64,000 bases of DNA, from positions 930,001 to 994,000 of the forward strand of contig CP024912.1 in the NCBI GenBank assembly GCA_002813895.1, read 5' to 3'. The translations under genes and the position numbers were made by a program. Each line of letters opens with the position of its first letter. Positions within the stretch are counted from its first letter, which is position 1. The notes beneath the pieces were generated by a model. The model had not been told where the DNA came from. It did not search any database and saw nothing but the letters and a program-made list of their open reading frames with translations. Positions 19,162 through 29,003 of the stretch are shown in pieces. This DNA is from Cyanobacterium sp. HL-69 (lineage in GTDB: Bacteria; Cyanobacteriota; Cyanobacteriia; Cyanobacteriales; Cyanobacteriaceae).

Positions 19162-19177
19162 AGGGGTTTTAACCCCT
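19162..19177 (-). terminator. Terminator between convergent small genes
   Basis: A palindrome AGGGGTT-TT-AACCCCT lies between the two convergent genes. On the minus strand it is followed by a long T-rich run (complement of the A-run at 19145-19159), the form of an intrinsic terminator for the small gene at 19195-19335. Confidence 0.65.
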
Positions 19178-19194
19178 TTCAATTAAACCGATAT

Positions 19195-19335
19195 TTACTT
19201 CTGCTGTGCATAAGGCATACATTCAAAAGGCTGGACTCCTATCTCTGGTAGTTCATCTTTTTCAGCACTAAAAATCATCGCAAAACCTTCTGTTAAGTAG
19301 TTGCTAATTGCTTCTAGTATTTGAAGAATATTCAT
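19195..19335 (-). CDS. Small conserved-looking protein (46 residues), function unknown
   Basis: Starting at the ATG at 19335 the product is 46 residues: a short amphipathic helix (MNILQILEAISNYLTEGFAM), then IFSAEKDELPEIGVQPFEC and a short tail. The start is set by a perfect AGGAGG nine bases upstream; a longer frame to 19377 would run through that site. The IF(S)-acidic-GVQPF pattern looks like a short family I have a sense of from cyanobacteria, but I cannot name it. No signal peptide is clear; peripheral membrane attachment through the helix is possible. Confidence 0.65.
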   Translation of the reverse strand: MNILQILEAISNYLTEGFAMIFSAEKDELPEIGVQPFECMPYAQQK

Positions 19336-19846
19336 AGGACGATTCCTCCTAAGTTCAAAATCAGGATTAAGAGTCAAGTTTTAATTTTTCTCTCATTCCT
19401 GTATCTTTATTATCATTTACAAAGCCCAAATTCTGAGATATTTGTAATATTTATTTGACTTTATTCACATTACTTCACATAGTACTTTCTTTCGCTCTTA
19501 TCAGTACCACAATTACTAAGTAACTTATCTCTCTTCTTTTCTATTTTCTGCTAATTATCTTCTATTTTTTTTCTATTAACAATTGTTAAAACAACTGTCT
19601 TTTTCTTGACTTTTGGCTATTAACAGGGGATGATGACGAGTATCTTTAATATAATAGAAATCTGACTGTTTGTTAAAAAAAATCCAATGTCTCCCATTAT
19701 TTAAATAATAACATAAATATCCATAAACAACCATAGAAAAAAGCAAAAATCAGAACAAAAATTAGGTACGCAAAAGGTTTATTAGAACCAATGGAGAATG
19801 TAGAATTAAGTAACAGACATAAATTGTTTACTCCTAACTTAAAACT
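19336..19846. other. 511-bp gap with one perfect 14-bp palindrome
   Basis: It separates two divergent genes. A perfect palindrome TTAACAATTGTTAA (19576-19589) could be an operator. No frame, tRNA or repeat is seen; the rest is AT-rich. Confidence 0.45.
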
Positions 19847-20812
19847 ATGACCAACAAAATAGCCATCATCGGTGCGGGAATATCAGGTTTAACCCTAGCC
19901 ACAAAACTTCAAGAAAAAGGGGTAGATGTTCAAGTATTTGATAAAGGACGTGGTGTGGGTGGTAGAATGTCGAGCCGTCGTACCGACTGGGGTTATATTG
20001 ACCATGGTACGCAATATTTTGGTCTTAGTAACAATGAATTTCAAGATTTTATAAGTATCTATGGGGAGGTAATGCAACCGTGGCAGGGGAAATTTGCTTC
20101 TTGGGAAAATGGCATATTCCATGAAGATAAGTCCTCAAAAATTAGATATGTGCCTAATGAAGCAATGAATCGACTTTGTAAATATTTGAGCGGCGATACC
20201 ACCGTTAAGCTAGAAACTAAAATAGTTTCTCTCACAAAAAATAATGATTCTTGGACATTGTTAGATGACCATAATCACCGTTACGGAGATTATGATGCGG
20301 TGGTTATTACTGCCCCTCCTAGTCAAACGGCGAATTTGTTACCTGATGATTGTACTTTTAAGCCAGACATTGCCAAGATAAAGATGCTTCCTTGTTTTAC
20401 TTTGATGGTTATTCCTGAAAAGAAAGTCAATTTACCTTTTGAGGGGGTAAAGTTTAGCCATCCGGTGTTGGGTTGGGTAAGTGCCAATGATACGAAGCCT
20501 AATCGAGGGGATGGTGGTGCGATAGTTATCCAGTCCAATTTTACCTATGCCATGGATCATGTGAATGATGACCGAGAAAAAATTAGTCAAGATTTGTTGA
20601 CACAAACGGAGAAGGTTTTTGATTTCAAATTTTCTCCCTTCCATTATTTTTCTTTGCATCTGTGGCGTTATGCTTTACCTCAACAGCCTAATCAACAGGG
20701 TTATTATTACGATGCCAAAACGGGATTAGGGATTTGTGGTGATTGGTGTTTATCTGGTAAGGTCGAAGGTGCTTTTTTGAGTGCCAGTGCGATCGCCCTT
20801 AAAATAAAATAA
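19847..20812 (+). CDS. FAD-dependent oxidoreductase of the renalase / amine-oxidase-like family
   Basis: 321 residues. The N-terminal Rossmann motif is IAIIGAGISGLTLA (GxGxxG at 9-14), with an acidic residue ending the second strand (VQVFDKGRGVGGRM) and DHGTQYF, the layout of renalase-like flavoproteins. The C-terminus has GLGICGDWCLSGKVEGAFLSA, the second FAD contact. The substrate is unknown; bacterial renalases oxidise isomeric dihydronicotinamides. No clear operon partner is present, and phoU follows after about 80 bp. Confidence 0.87.
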   Translation: MTNKIAIIGAGISGLTLATKLQEKGVDVQVFDKGRGVGGRMSSRRTDWGYIDHGTQYFGLSNNEFQDFISIYGEVMQPWQGKFASWENGIFHEDKSSKIRYVPNEAMNRLCKYLSGDTTVKLETKIVSLTKNNDSWTLLDDHNHRYGDYDAVVITAPPSQTANLLPDDCTFKPDIAKIKMLPCFTLMVIPEKKVNLPFEGVKFSHPVLGWVSANDTKPNRGDGGAIVIQSNFTYAMDHVNDDREKISQDLLTQTEKVFDFKFSPFHYFSLHLWRYALPQQPNQQGYYYDAKTGLGICGDWCLSGKVEGAFLSASAIALKIK

Positions 20813-20821
20813 ACATACAAC

Positions 20822-20840
20822 CTTAATATCACTTTAACTT
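20822..20840 (+). promoter_or_regulatory. Putative Pho box upstream of phoU
   Basis: Two 8-mers, CTTAATAT and TTTAACTT, are separated by 3 bp. Cyanobacterial SphR/PhoB boxes are tandem PyTTAAPyPy(T/A) 8-mers with a 3-bp gap; the second unit is an exact match and the first differs at one position. The site ends 50 bp before the GTG chosen for phoU, leaving room for a -10 element (TAATAG, 20858-20863). Confidence 0.5.
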
Positions 20841-20890
20841 TTTCCTGTTATTAATGGTAATAGGGCTTGAAATATTGGAGCATAGAGAAA

Positions 20891-21580
20891 GTGGTATCAT
20901 TACAACAACAAATAGCATTATCAGAACAAATCAAAGTAGGAGACAACATCAGGCTACAAAAAAAAACCAGTCAAGTAGCCCAAGATGTCCTCAGAATGGG
21001 AGCATTGGTAGAAGAATCATTTCGCTATAGCCATCGAGCCTTATTTGAACAAGACTTAGAAGCCGTTCAAAAAATTATCATCCAAGACCAAGAAATAGAT
21101 AAATATTATCGCCAAATCGAACTAGACTGCTCCAATATTCTAACCAGCCAAAGCCCCTCCCCCAAAAATTTGCGCATCCTTAGTGCCTTCATGCAATTAG
21201 TAAGAGACTTAGAGCGCATCGGTGACTATGCCCAAGACTTAGGAGAAATATCCCAAAAACTCATTCTCTATTCTCCCCACCCCTGCATGAAAGAAATCGC
21301 CACCATGTCTCAACACGCTCAACTAATGTTAGCCAAAAGCATAGTTGCTCTTACTGAATTAGACGCTGAAGCTGGAGAAAAGATTAAATTTCTCGATGAT
21401 ACCATTGACGACGCTTACGATAACCTTTACGCCAAATTAGCCTACCAAGAAAACGTCCCCGGCATAGTTGAACCAATAGTGCTTCTAATCCTTGTCATTC
21501 GCTACCTAGAGAGAATGGCGGATCATTCCACTAATATAGCCCAAAGAGTCTCATTTATCGTTAATGGCTACCGTAATTAA
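20891..21580 (+). CDS. phoU: Phosphate-signalling protein PhoU
   Basis: About 229 residues. Two PhoU three-helix repeats each carry the metal-binding motif: ERIGDYAQDLGE (first) and ERMADHSTNIAQ (second). PhoU links the Pst phosphate transporter to the sensor kinase and silences the Pho regulon when phosphate is plentiful. The start is uncertain: GTG 20891 is preferred because the TTG at 20867 has no ribosome binding site, but the shorter start is not strongly marked either. pst genes are not adjacent. The putative Pho box fits autoregulation. Confidence 0.92.
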   Translation: MVSLQQQIALSEQIKVGDNIRLQKKTSQVAQDVLRMGALVEESFRYSHRALFEQDLEAVQKIIIQDQEIDKYYRQIELDCSNILTSQSPSPKNLRILSAFMQLVRDLERIGDYAQDLGEISQKLILYSPHPCMKEIATMSQHAQLMLAKSIVALTELDAEAGEKIKFLDDTIDDAYDNLYAKLAYQENVPGIVEPIVLLILVIRYLERMADHSTNIAQRVSFIVNGYRN

Positions 21581-21597
21581 TCAGAAATTGACCAGAA

Positions 21598-21627
21598 TTG
21601 ACAAAAGAAGAAAAAGTGGGGTATGAT
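21598..21627 (+). promoter_or_regulatory. Sigma-70 type promoter of the str operon
   Basis: A perfect -35 (TTGACA, 21598-21603) and a -10 TATGAT (21622-21627) are 18 bp apart and lie about 80 bp before rpsL. This is the best promoter match seen in the window and fits a strongly expressed ribosomal operon. Confidence 0.65.
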
Positions 21628-21705
21628 CAGAGATTGTCACTAGAAATTATCCTAGGGCGAACTATATTTATATATACATAAAATAGTGTATAAAAAGCAT
21701 ACCTC

Positions 21706-22080
21706 ATGCCAACTATTCAACAATTAATCCGGAGTGAAAGATCCTCCATCCAGAAAAAGACAAAATCTCCAGCATTAAAAGAATGTCCTCAGCGTCGTGG
21801 TGTTTGTACAAGGGTATATACCACCACCCCCAAAAAACCTAACTCTGCCCTCAGAAAGGTAGCAAGGGTTCGTTTAACTTCTGGGTTTGAAGTTACCGCT
21901 TATATTCCAGGTATTGGTCATAACCTTCAAGAACACTCTGTAGTATTGATCAGAGGCGGAAGAGTAAAAGATTTACCTGGTGTAAGATACCACATCGTTA
22001 GAGGAACACTAGATGCTACTGGTGTAAAGGACAGAAAACAAGGACGCTCTAAATATGGAGCAAAACGTCCTAAAGCATAA
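21706..22080 (+). CDS. rpsL: 30S ribosomal protein S12
   Basis: 124 residues. The decoding-centre motifs [18 protein letters not shown] and [14 protein letters not shown] are complete; these hold the lysines at which streptomycin resistance arises. First gene of the classical str operon; rpsG follows after 30 bp. Length is normal and all conserved features are present. Confidence 0.98.
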   Translation: MPTIQQLIRSERSSIQKKTKSPALKECPQRRGVCTRVYTTTPKKPNSALRKVARVRLTSGFEVTAYIPGIGHNLQEHSVVLIRGGRVKDLPGVRYHIVRGTLDATGVKDRKQGRSKYGAKRPKA

Positions 22081-22110
22081 ATGAAGTAAATAAATTTTAG
22101 GATATAGAAA

Positions 22111-22581
22111 ATGTCTCGTAGAAGTAAAGCTAAAGTGGTGGAAGTTCCACCAGATGCAGTATATAACAGTCGTTTAGTCAGCATGACTATTCGTCGCATC
22201 ATGAAAGATGGCAAAAAATCCTTAGCTGCCAGCATCTTATATGATGCCATGGCAATCATCGGTGAAAGAACTGGTGCTGAACCCATGGAAACTTTTGAAC
22301 AAGCCATCAAAAACCTAACTCCCCTCGTGGAAGTTAAGGCCAGAAGGGTTGGTGGTGCAACCTATCAAGTCCCCATGGAAGTAAGACCTTCCCGTGGTAG
22401 TAGTCTTGCCCTCCGTTGGTTGATTCAATTCTCCCGCAAAAGAAGCGGTAGAACTATGTCCATGAAACTTGCTAACGAGATCATGGATGCTGCCAACGAA
22501 ACTGGGGGAGCTATCAAGAAAAGAGAAGAAACCCACAAAATGGCAGAAGCAAACAAAGCATTTGCTCACTACAGATACTAA
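22111..22581 (+). CDS. rpsG: 30S ribosomal protein S7
   Basis: 156 residues, the normal bacterial length. Typical segments are [15 protein letters not shown] at the start, [16 protein letters not shown], and [17 protein letters not shown] before the C-terminal helix [14 protein letters not shown]. It binds the 3' major domain of 16S rRNA and starts head assembly. It sits between rpsL and fusA. Confidence 0.98.
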   Translation: MSRRSKAKVVEVPPDAVYNSRLVSMTIRRIMKDGKKSLAASILYDAMAIIGERTGAEPMETFEQAIKNLTPLVEVKARRVGGATYQVPMEVRPSRGSSLALRWLIQFSRKRSGRTMSMKLANEIMDAANETGGAIKKREETHKMAEANKAFAHYRY

Positions 22582-22724
22582 GCACAATTTATTCACAATT
22601 TTTAACCTCATAACTAGCTTTATTGTCAAAAAATAAAAAGTTATGTTAAGAAAAGTGTAAGATTGTAAATAGTTTTTATTTAAGCTCAAAATTCTAGTAC
22701 AGATTTCGACAGCAGGAGGTAACT

Positions 22725-24800
22725 GTGACCCGTTCCATTCCCCTAGAAAAAATTCGCAATATAGGCATTGCAGCCCATATTGATGCGGGAAAGACTACCA
22801 CAACAGAGAGGATTTTATTCTACTCTGGTATCGTTCATAAAATAGGAGAAGTCCACGATGGCAATGCTGTCACCGACTGGATGGAACAAGAACGGGAAAG
22901 AGGAATCACCATCACCGCAGCGGCCATTAGTACCGATTGGCAAGGACATCATATTAATATCATTGATACTCCTGGTCACGTAGATTTCACCATCGAAGTA
23001 GAGCGCTCCATGCGAGTCTTAGATGGAGTAATTGCAGTATTTTGTTCTGTGGGTGGGGTTCAACCTCAGTCGGAAACCGTTTGGCGTCAAGCAAATCGTT
23101 ATCATGTACCTCGTGTTGCTTTTGTGAACAAAATGGATCGCACCGGGGCTAACTTTTTCCGTGTTTGCGAACAGGTAAAAGATAGACTTCAAGCTCCTGC
23201 TATTCCTATTCAAATTCCCCTTGGCAGTGAAGATCAGTTTTCTGGCATTGTAGATTTGGTCAGAATGAAAGCCACAATTTATGAAGATGATTTGGGTAAA
23301 CAAATCAAGGAAATTGATATTCCTCATGAGGTAAGAGAGTTAGCTGAGGAATATCGAGGTTATCTCATAGAGGCGATCGCCGAGTCAAACGAAGCCTTAC
23401 TAGAAAAATATTTAGCAGAAGAAGAGATCAGCGAAGCCGAGATAAAACAAGCAATTCGCCAAGGTACTATCAAAGGTACTTTAATGCCTATGCTCTGCGG
23501 TTCTGCCTTCAAAAATAAAGGAGTCCAACTACTCCTAGACGCAGTGGTAGATTACCTTCCTGCCCCCAACGAAGTCCCTGCCATTAAAGGGATTTTGCCC
23601 AGTGGGGAAGAAGGAGAACGTCACGCAGGAGATGAGGAACCTTTCTCCGCCCTTGCTTTTAAAGTAGCCTCCGATCCTTTTGGTCGATTAACCTTCCTCA
23701 GAATATACTCTGGGGTTTTGACAAAAGGTAGCTATATTTACAACTCTACCAAAGATACCAAAGAGCGTATCTCTAGGTTAATTATTCTCAAATCCAACGA
23801 CAGAATAGAGGTAGAAGAACTAAGGGCAGGAGATCTAGGCGCGGCGATCGGCTTGAAAAATACCACCACAGGTGATACACTATGTGATGATAGTGAGTCG
23901 ATTATTCTCGAATCTCTCTATGTGCCTGAGCCTGTAATCTCAGTGGCGGTAGAACCAAAAACTCAGCAAGACATGGATAAATTGTCTAAGGCCTTGCAGT
24001 CTCTTTCTGACGAAGATCCTACCTTCAAAGTTAGTATCAATCCCGAAACTAACCAAACGGTAATCGCAGGAATGGGTGAGTTGCATTTAGAAATTCTGGT
24101 GGATCGGATGTTACGGGAATTTAAAGTGGGAGCTAACGTGGGACAACCTCAAGTAGCCTACCGAGAAACAATCCGTAAAGCCGTGCAAACAGAGGGTAAA
24201 TTTATTCGTCAGAGTGGTGGTAAAGGGCAATATGGTCATGTGGTGATCGAAATTGAGCCAGGAGAGGAAGGAAGTGGTTTTGAATTTGTCTCCAAGATTA
24301 CTGGGGGTGCGATTCCTAAAGAGTACATTCCTTCTGTGCAACAGGGTATCAAAGAAGCCTGTGAATCTGGTATCATAGCTGGTTATCCCCTCATCGATGT
24401 AAAAGTCGCTTTGATTGATGGTTCTTACCATGACGTGGATTCTTCCGAAATGGCGTTTAAAATTGCTGGGTCCATCGCAATTAGAGATGCAGTGAAGAAA
24501 GCACAACCAGTCTTACTAGAGCCCACGATGAAGGTTGAGGTGGAAGTACCCGACAATTATGTTGGTGACATTATCGGAGATCTCAATTCTCGTCGAGGCA
24601 TTATCGAAGGAATGGAAACAGAAAGCTCCCTTGCTAAGGTGTCAGCAAAAGTTCCCCTAGAAACTATGTTCGGTTATGCCACAGATATTCGTTCTAAGAC
24701 CCAAGGACGTGGTATATTTAGCATGGAATTCAGTAAATACTCTGAAGTTCCCGAAAATGTAGCTAAAGGTATTATTACCAAAAATACAGGATACGTATAA
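22725..24800 (+). CDS. fusA: Elongation factor G
   Basis: 691 residues. GTPase motifs are complete: G1 [10 protein letters not shown]3 DTPGHVDF and G4 NKMD. Domains II-V follow, ending in the EF-G C-terminal segment [21 protein letters not shown]. It drives translocation of tRNA and mRNA on the ribosome. The start codon is GTG at 22725, set by AGGAGG (22714-22719) five bases upstream. tuf follows 33 bp later. If a second EF-G paralogue exists in this genome it lies elsewhere. Confidence 0.98.
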   Translation: MTRSIPLEKIRNIGIAAHIDAGKTTTTERILFYSGIVHKIGEVHDGNAVTDWMEQERERGITITAAAISTDWQGHHINIIDTPGHVDFTIEVERSMRVLDGVIAVFCSVGGVQPQSETVWRQANRYHVPRVAFVNKMDRTGANFFRVCEQVKDRLQAPAIPIQIPLGSEDQFSGIVDLVRMKATIYEDDLGKQIKEIDIPHEVRELAEEYRGYLIEAIAESNEALLEKYLAEEEISEAEIKQAIRQGTIKGTLMPMLCGSAFKNKGVQLLLDAVVDYLPAPNEVPAIKGILPSGEEGERHAGDEEPFSALAFKVASDPFGRLTFLRIYSGVLTKGSYIYNSTKDTKERISRLIILKSNDRIEVEELRAGDLGAAIGLKNTTTGDTLCDDSESIILESLYVPEPVISVAVEPKTQQDMDKLSKALQSLSDEDPTFKVSINPETNQTVIAGMGELHLEILVDRMLREFKVGANVGQPQVAYRETIRKAVQTEGKFIRQSGGKGQYGHVVIEIEPGEEGSGFEFVSKITGGAIPKEYIPSVQQGIKEACESGIIAGYPLIDVKVALIDGSYHDVDSSEMAFKIAGSIAIRDAVKKAQPVLLEPTMKVEVEVPDNYVGDIIGDLNSRRGIIEGMETESSLAKVSAKVPLETMFGYATDIRSKTQGRGIFSMEFSKYSEVPENVAKGIITKNTGYV

Positions 24801-24833
24801 ATTTATTAATTAAATTAGGAAAAGACAAAGAAA

Positions 24834-26063
24834 ATGGCACGGGAAAAATTTGAAAGAACGAAACCTCACGTTAATATTGGTACCATCGGTCACGTTGACC
24901 ATGGTAAAACTACCCTCACTGCAGCTATTACCTTAACTCTATCTGCTGCTGGTCAGGCAAAAGCTCGTAAATATGATGAAATCGATGCTGCTCCTGAAGA
25001 AAAAGCACGGGGTATCACCATCAACACCGCTCACGTTGAATATGAAACTCCTGGTCGTCACTACGCCCACGTTGACTGTCCTGGACACGCTGACTATGTT
25101 AAAAACATGATCACTGGTGCTGCTCAAATGGACGGAGCTATCTTGGTTGTATCTGCAGCTGATGGCCCTATGCCCCAAACTCGTGAGCATATCCTCTTGG
25201 CTAGACAGGTTGGTGTACCTAACCTTGCTGTGTTCTTAAACAAACAAGACCAAGTAGATGATGAAGAGTTATTGGAATTGGTTGAGTTAGAAGTTCGTGA
25301 ACTTTTAAGCGAATACGGTTTTGATGGTGACAATATTCCCATCGTTTCTGGTTCTGCTCTAAAAGCTGTAGAACAAATGACCGCCAATGCTAAAACCCAG
25401 AAGGGTGAAAATGAGTGGACCGATAAAATCTGGACTCTCATGGATGAAGTAGATAACTACATCCCCACCCCTGAGCGTGACGTTGACAAGCCTTTCTTGA
25501 TGGCTGTAGAAGACGTATTCTCCATCACTGGTCGTGGTACCGTTGCAACCGGTCGTATCGAACGTGGTAGAGTTAAAGTTGGCGAAACCGTAGAATTAGT
25601 AGGCATTCGTGACACTCGTAACACCACTGTAACTGGTGTGGAAATGTTCCAAAAAACTTTGGACGAAGGTATGGCTGGAGACAACGTAGGTTTATTACTT
25701 CGTGGTGTTCAAAAAGAAGATATTGAGCGTGGTATGGTATTGGCTAAACCCTCTTCTATCACTCCTCACACCACTTTTGAAGCTGAGGTTTATGTACTCA
25801 AGAAAGAAGAAGGTGGTCGTCATACTCCTTTCTTCCCTGGATACCGTCCTCAGTTCTACGTTCGTACTACCGACGTAACCGGAACCATCAGTGACTTCAC
25901 CGCCGATGATGGTAGTGCTGCTGAAATGGTAATGCCTGGCGATCGCATCAAAATGACCGTTGATTTAATCAACCCCATTGCGATCGAACAAGGAATGCGT
26001 TTTGCTATTCGTGAAGGTGGTCGTACCATCGGTGCGGGTGCTGTAGCCAAAATTTTAAAGTAG
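24834..26063 (+). CDS. tuf: Elongation factor Tu
   Basis: 409 residues, the longer form usual in cyanobacteria. GTP-binding motifs are GHVDHGKTT (G1), DCPGHADY (G3) and NKQD (G4). Domains II and III follow, ending AGAVAKILK. It brings aminoacyl-tRNA to the ribosome. It is the last gene of the close str cluster; a hairpin at 26083-26117 lies before rpsJ. Confidence 0.98.
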   Translation: MAREKFERTKPHVNIGTIGHVDHGKTTLTAAITLTLSAAGQAKARKYDEIDAAPEEKARGITINTAHVEYETPGRHYAHVDCPGHADYVKNMITGAAQMDGAILVVSAADGPMPQTREHILLARQVGVPNLAVFLNKQDQVDDEELLELVELEVRELLSEYGFDGDNIPIVSGSALKAVEQMTANAKTQKGENEWTDKIWTLMDEVDNYIPTPERDVDKPFLMAVEDVFSITGRGTVATGRIERGRVKVGETVELVGIRDTRNTTVTGVEMFQKTLDEGMAGDNVGLLLRGVQKEDIERGMVLAKPSSITPHTTFEAEVYVLKKEEGGRHTPFFPGYRPQFYVRTTDVTGTISDFTADDGSAAEMVMPGDRIKMTVDLINPIAIEQGMRFAIREGGRTIGAGAVAKILK

Positions 26064-26082
26064 GAAGAATTAAATAATGATT

Positions 26083-26117
26083 GGGGCGTTACTCAGATTA
26101 ATTTCTCTGTACGCCCT
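26083..26117 (+). terminator. Weak hairpin between tuf and rpsJ
   Basis: Arms TTGGGGCGT and ACGCCCTAA pair with one G-T wobble around a 21-base loop; AATTTTG follows. It could be a partial terminator or attenuator setting tuf apart from rpsJ, but the long loop makes this weak. Confidence 0.35.
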
Positions 26118-26242
26118 AATTTTGTCCCTACTAACAAGATAATTCGGACTGATAAAAACTTTTGTACATTATCAACTCTTAATTATCAATCCTCAATTAA
26201 TTAGTACCTTGAAAAATTAATCCCAGTAAAACAATAAAAATC

Positions 26243-26560
26243 ATGGCAACCTTACAACAACAAAAAATTCGTATTCGCTTAAAAGCATTTGACCGTCGCT
26301 TACTTGATACTTCTTGTACAAAAATTGTTGAGACTGCTAATCGTACCAATGCTCAACCAGTAGGTCCTATTCCTCTCCCCACAAAACGTAAAATCTACTG
26401 TGTACTCAGATCTCCCCACGTTGACAAAGATTCCAGAGAACACTTTGAAACTCGTACTCACCGTCGTGTTATCGATATTTATCAACCCTCCTCAAAAACC
26501 ATTGATGCTTTGATGAAATTAGACTTGCCTGCTGGGGTTGACATCGAAGTAAAACTATAA
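26243..26560 (+). CDS. rpsJ: 30S ribosomal protein S10
   Basis: 105 residues. Core segments are [50 protein letters not shown] and a C-terminal GVDIEVKL. In most bacteria rpsJ heads the S10 operon; in cyanobacteria it is attached to the str operon, as here. It is both a 30S component and, as NusE, part of antitermination complexes. Confidence 0.98.
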   Translation: MATLQQQKIRIRLKAFDRRLLDTSCTKIVETANRTNAQPVGPIPLPTKRKIYCVLRSPHVDKDSREHFETRTHRRVIDIYQPSSKTIDALMKLDLPAGVDIEVKL

Positions 26561-26660
26561 TTTTGGAAAAAATAACTTTTTTCTGTTAATTAGGGTTCAT
26601 CTTTTCAGGATGACCACAAAAAATCGTATAATAGTAAATTGTGCTAATTTAGAAAAAACT

Positions 26661-26870
26661 ATGCCTAAAGTAAAAACTAAAAAATCCGCTGCTAAACGTT
26701 TTCGCATTACTGGAAGCGGAAAAAAAATCATGCGCCGTAAAGCAAACAAAAATCACTTACTAGAACATAAAAGTGCAGAGCAAAAACGTCGTCGTCTTAG
26801 CAACATGGCTTTAGTTCATGAAAGTGATGAGAAAGAAGTACGTTTAATGCTTCCTTACGGTACTAAGTAG
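26661..26870 (+). CDS. rpmI: 50S ribosomal protein L35
   Basis: 69 residues from ATG 26661 ([14 protein letters not shown]), the conserved start of L35. A longer frame from 26610 adds 17 residues that are not part of the family. The basic body [23 protein letters not shown] is typical. rplT follows by 51 bp. infC, often the first gene of this group, is not here. Confidence 0.96.
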   Translation: MPKVKTKKSAAKRFRITGSGKKIMRRKANKNHLLEHKSAEQKRRRLSNMALVHESDEKEVRLMLPYGTK

Positions 26871-26921
26871 GAACAAATTTCTCCCCATTAAACTTTGTAA
26901 TATTAATTTAATTGTAAAAAA

Positions 26922-27272
26922 ATGAGTAGAGTAAAAAGAGGTAACGTCGCCCGTAAAAGACGTAATAAAATTTTAAAACTAGCAAAAGGTTATAGAGGTT
27001 CTCACTCTAAGCTATTCCGTATTGCTAATCAACAGGTTATGAAAGCGTTACGTAATGCTTATCGTGACCGTCGTAAGAAAAAAAGAGATTTTCGTCGTCT
27101 ATGGATTACCCGTGTAAATGCAGCGGCTAGAATGAACGGTATTAGCTACAGTCAATTAATTTATAAATTAGATAAAGCTAATATCTCTCTTAACCGTAAA
27201 ATGTTAGCTCTTTTAGCGGTTCAAGATATGGACGCATTTAAAAAGGTAGTAGAATTAGCGCTTCAAGCCTAG
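26922..27272 (+). CDS. rplT: 50S ribosomal protein L20
   Basis: 116 residues. Starts [19 protein letters not shown], the flexible N-terminal extension that threads into 23S rRNA; then [24 protein letters not shown], the globular core. L20 is essential for early 50S assembly and in some bacteria represses its own operon. A clear terminator follows. Confidence 0.98.
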   Translation: MSRVKRGNVARKRRNKILKLAKGYRGSHSKLFRIANQQVMKALRNAYRDRRKKKRDFRRLWITRVNAAARMNGISYSQLIYKLDKANISLNRKMLALLAVQDMDAFKKVVELALQA

Positions 27273-27294
27273 ATTTGTTTTATGGTAATGGAAT

Positions 27295-27337
27295 AAAGTG
27301 TTCTTTAGCTCTAATAAGGCTTCGGAACACTTTTTTT
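27295..27337 (+). terminator. Intrinsic terminator after rplT
   Basis: A perfect stem AAAGTGTTC / GAACACTTT with a run of seven T lies 23 bases past the rplT stop. It also separates the convergent radical SAM gene, which ends nine bases further on. Confidence 0.85.
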
Positions 27338-27345
27338 ATGTTTGA

Positions 27346-28926
27346 TTAGGCTACCAATTGTTGTTCATCATTGACAACATCATCAGAGGAAGGATAATTA
27401 CCTAAATATTCTTCTAACTGGACATTAATATCATTTTTCACGATTTCTCTATATTCCAAGAAATGCTCATTGTGGGCGCACAGAGTCAGATAATGCTCCC
27501 ATACTCCCGGATTATTTTTGATAATACTAAAGAGGTGGTGCCAAAACTTCCAACGGGTATCTCTTTTTATTCCTTGGCGCCATATAACGATCGCCAAGGC
27601 CTTTAGATCGACGAGGGTAGGTAGTTTTGCAGGGGGATGAGCCTTGGGGGCGCCTAACTTCAGAAAACAACGATAAGTCCTATCTAGGTAAGCATGGGGA
27701 TCATAAAGTCGCCAAAAAGCATCTACATATTCATTGGCAATGTCCTCCACGGGGCGAGTGGGTACAAAATTCATGAGGGTAGTCTGGTTAATGTTGCCAT
27801 ACTTTCCTGCCCCTAAGCGTCCTTCTTTCTCCAAACGATGCCATAAAGCGGTGTTGGGTAATGCTTGTAACATGGCGAAGGTGGTAGTGGGAATGCCTAC
27901 TTGTTCGGCAAAGCGCACAATGCGATCGCCCGCACCCTTTTCTTCCCCATCAAAACCAATAATAAAACCAGCCATAGGACGTAATCCAGTGCGAATAATT
28001 TTATCTACCGCATCAGTCAACGAACTACGGGTATTTTGAAACTTCTTAGTCATGGCTAAACTATCCTCGTCTGGGGTTTCTATGCCCAAGAATACCGCAT
28101 CAAAATAACAGTCCACCATCAACTCCATCAATTCAGGATCATCCGCCAAATCCACCGAAGCCTCCGTATTGAAGCGGAAAGGATATTGATGCTCCTGTTG
28201 CCATTCCTTGAGAGCTTTTAACAACAACTTCACATTACGCTTATTGCCGATGAAATTATCATCCACCATAAACACACTACGGCGCCAGCCCAACTCATAG
28301 AGATAGTCCAACTCTTTTAATAACTGCTCAGGGGTTTTTGTCCGTGGCTTACGACCATAAAGAACGATAATATCGCAAAATTCACACTGGAAAGGACAAC
28401 CCCTCGAAAATTGCACCGACATGGAATCATAGGCATCCAATTCCAACAAATCGAAACGAGGAATCGGGGTATAAGACACATCAGGTTTTTCTGTGGTACG
28501 AAATACTCCAGAAGTTTCACCTTTCTCGATCGCCTCTACAAACATCGGTAAAGTGATTTCCCCTTCATCCAAAACAAAAAAGTCTGCTCCCGCTTCCTCT
28601 AACTCATGGGGCACGGAGGTAGGATAAGGTCCCCCTACCGCCACTAATTTACCCCGACTTTTTGCTTCCTTAATTTGGTCAATTAAATCCTCTTTTTGAA
28701 CAATCATCGCTGACATGATGACCACATCAGCCCATGCCCATTCTTCTTCTCTAACCGCTCTAATATTGCGATCTACCAGCTTAAATTCCCATTCTTGAGG
28801 TAGTATGCCTGCCACGGTCACTAAGCCCAAAGGAGGCAATAAAACCTTGCGATTAACTAATTCTAAGATTTTCTCGTAAGACCAAAAAGTCGGCGGAAAA
28901 ATTGGATAAACTAAAAGAGCTTTCAT
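27346..28926 (-). CDS. B12-binding radical SAM protein
   Basis: 526 residues. The N-terminal half (about 1-145) is a B12-binding-like Rossmann domain with LLPPLGLVTVAGILP and VVIMSAMIVQKEDLIDQI. The radical SAM domain starts at FSRGCPFQCEFC, whose three cysteines hold the 4Fe-4S cluster (near residues 175-182). A C-terminal part follows (MAGFIIGFDGEEKGAGDRI and beyond), as in the DUF4070 group of cyanobacterial proteins. The reaction is not known; relatives modify tetrapyrroles, hopanoids or tRNA. It is a single gene between convergent rplT and ftsH. Confidence 0.9.
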   Translation of the reverse strand: MKALLVYPIFPPTFWSYEKILELVNRKVLLPPLGLVTVAGILPQEWEFKLVDRNIRAVREEEWAWADVVIMSAMIVQKEDLIDQIKEAKSRGKLVAVGGPYPTSVPHELEEAGADFFVLDEGEITLPMFVEAIEKGETSGVFRTTEKPDVSYTPIPRFDLLELDAYDSMSVQFSRGCPFQCEFCDIIVLYGRKPRTKTPEQLLKELDYLYELGWRRSVFMVDDNFIGNKRNVKLLLKALKEWQQEHQYPFRFNTEASVDLADDPELMELMVDCYFDAVFLGIETPDEDSLAMTKKFQNTRSSLTDAVDKIIRTGLRPMAGFIIGFDGEEKGAGDRIVRFAEQVGIPTTTFAMLQALPNTALWHRLEKEGRLGAGKYGNINQTTLMNFVPTRPVEDIANEYVDAFWRLYDPHAYLDRTYRCFLKLGAPKAHPPAKLPTLVDLKALAIVIWRQGIKRDTRWKFWHHLFSIIKNNPGVWEHYLTLCAHNEHFLEYREIVKNDINVQLEEYLGNYPSSDDVVNDEQQLVA

Positions 28927-29003
28927 TTTATATGGGGTTAGATATTATTTATATTTATTATTGATCTCAAATCTAACTCATATTGTCAGGATTGGAAAGT
29001 TAA

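Noticed and set aside
26083-26117. Strong terminator splitting tuf from rpsJ
   Set aside because: The loop is 21 bases long and the T-run is poor; reported only as a weak hairpin.
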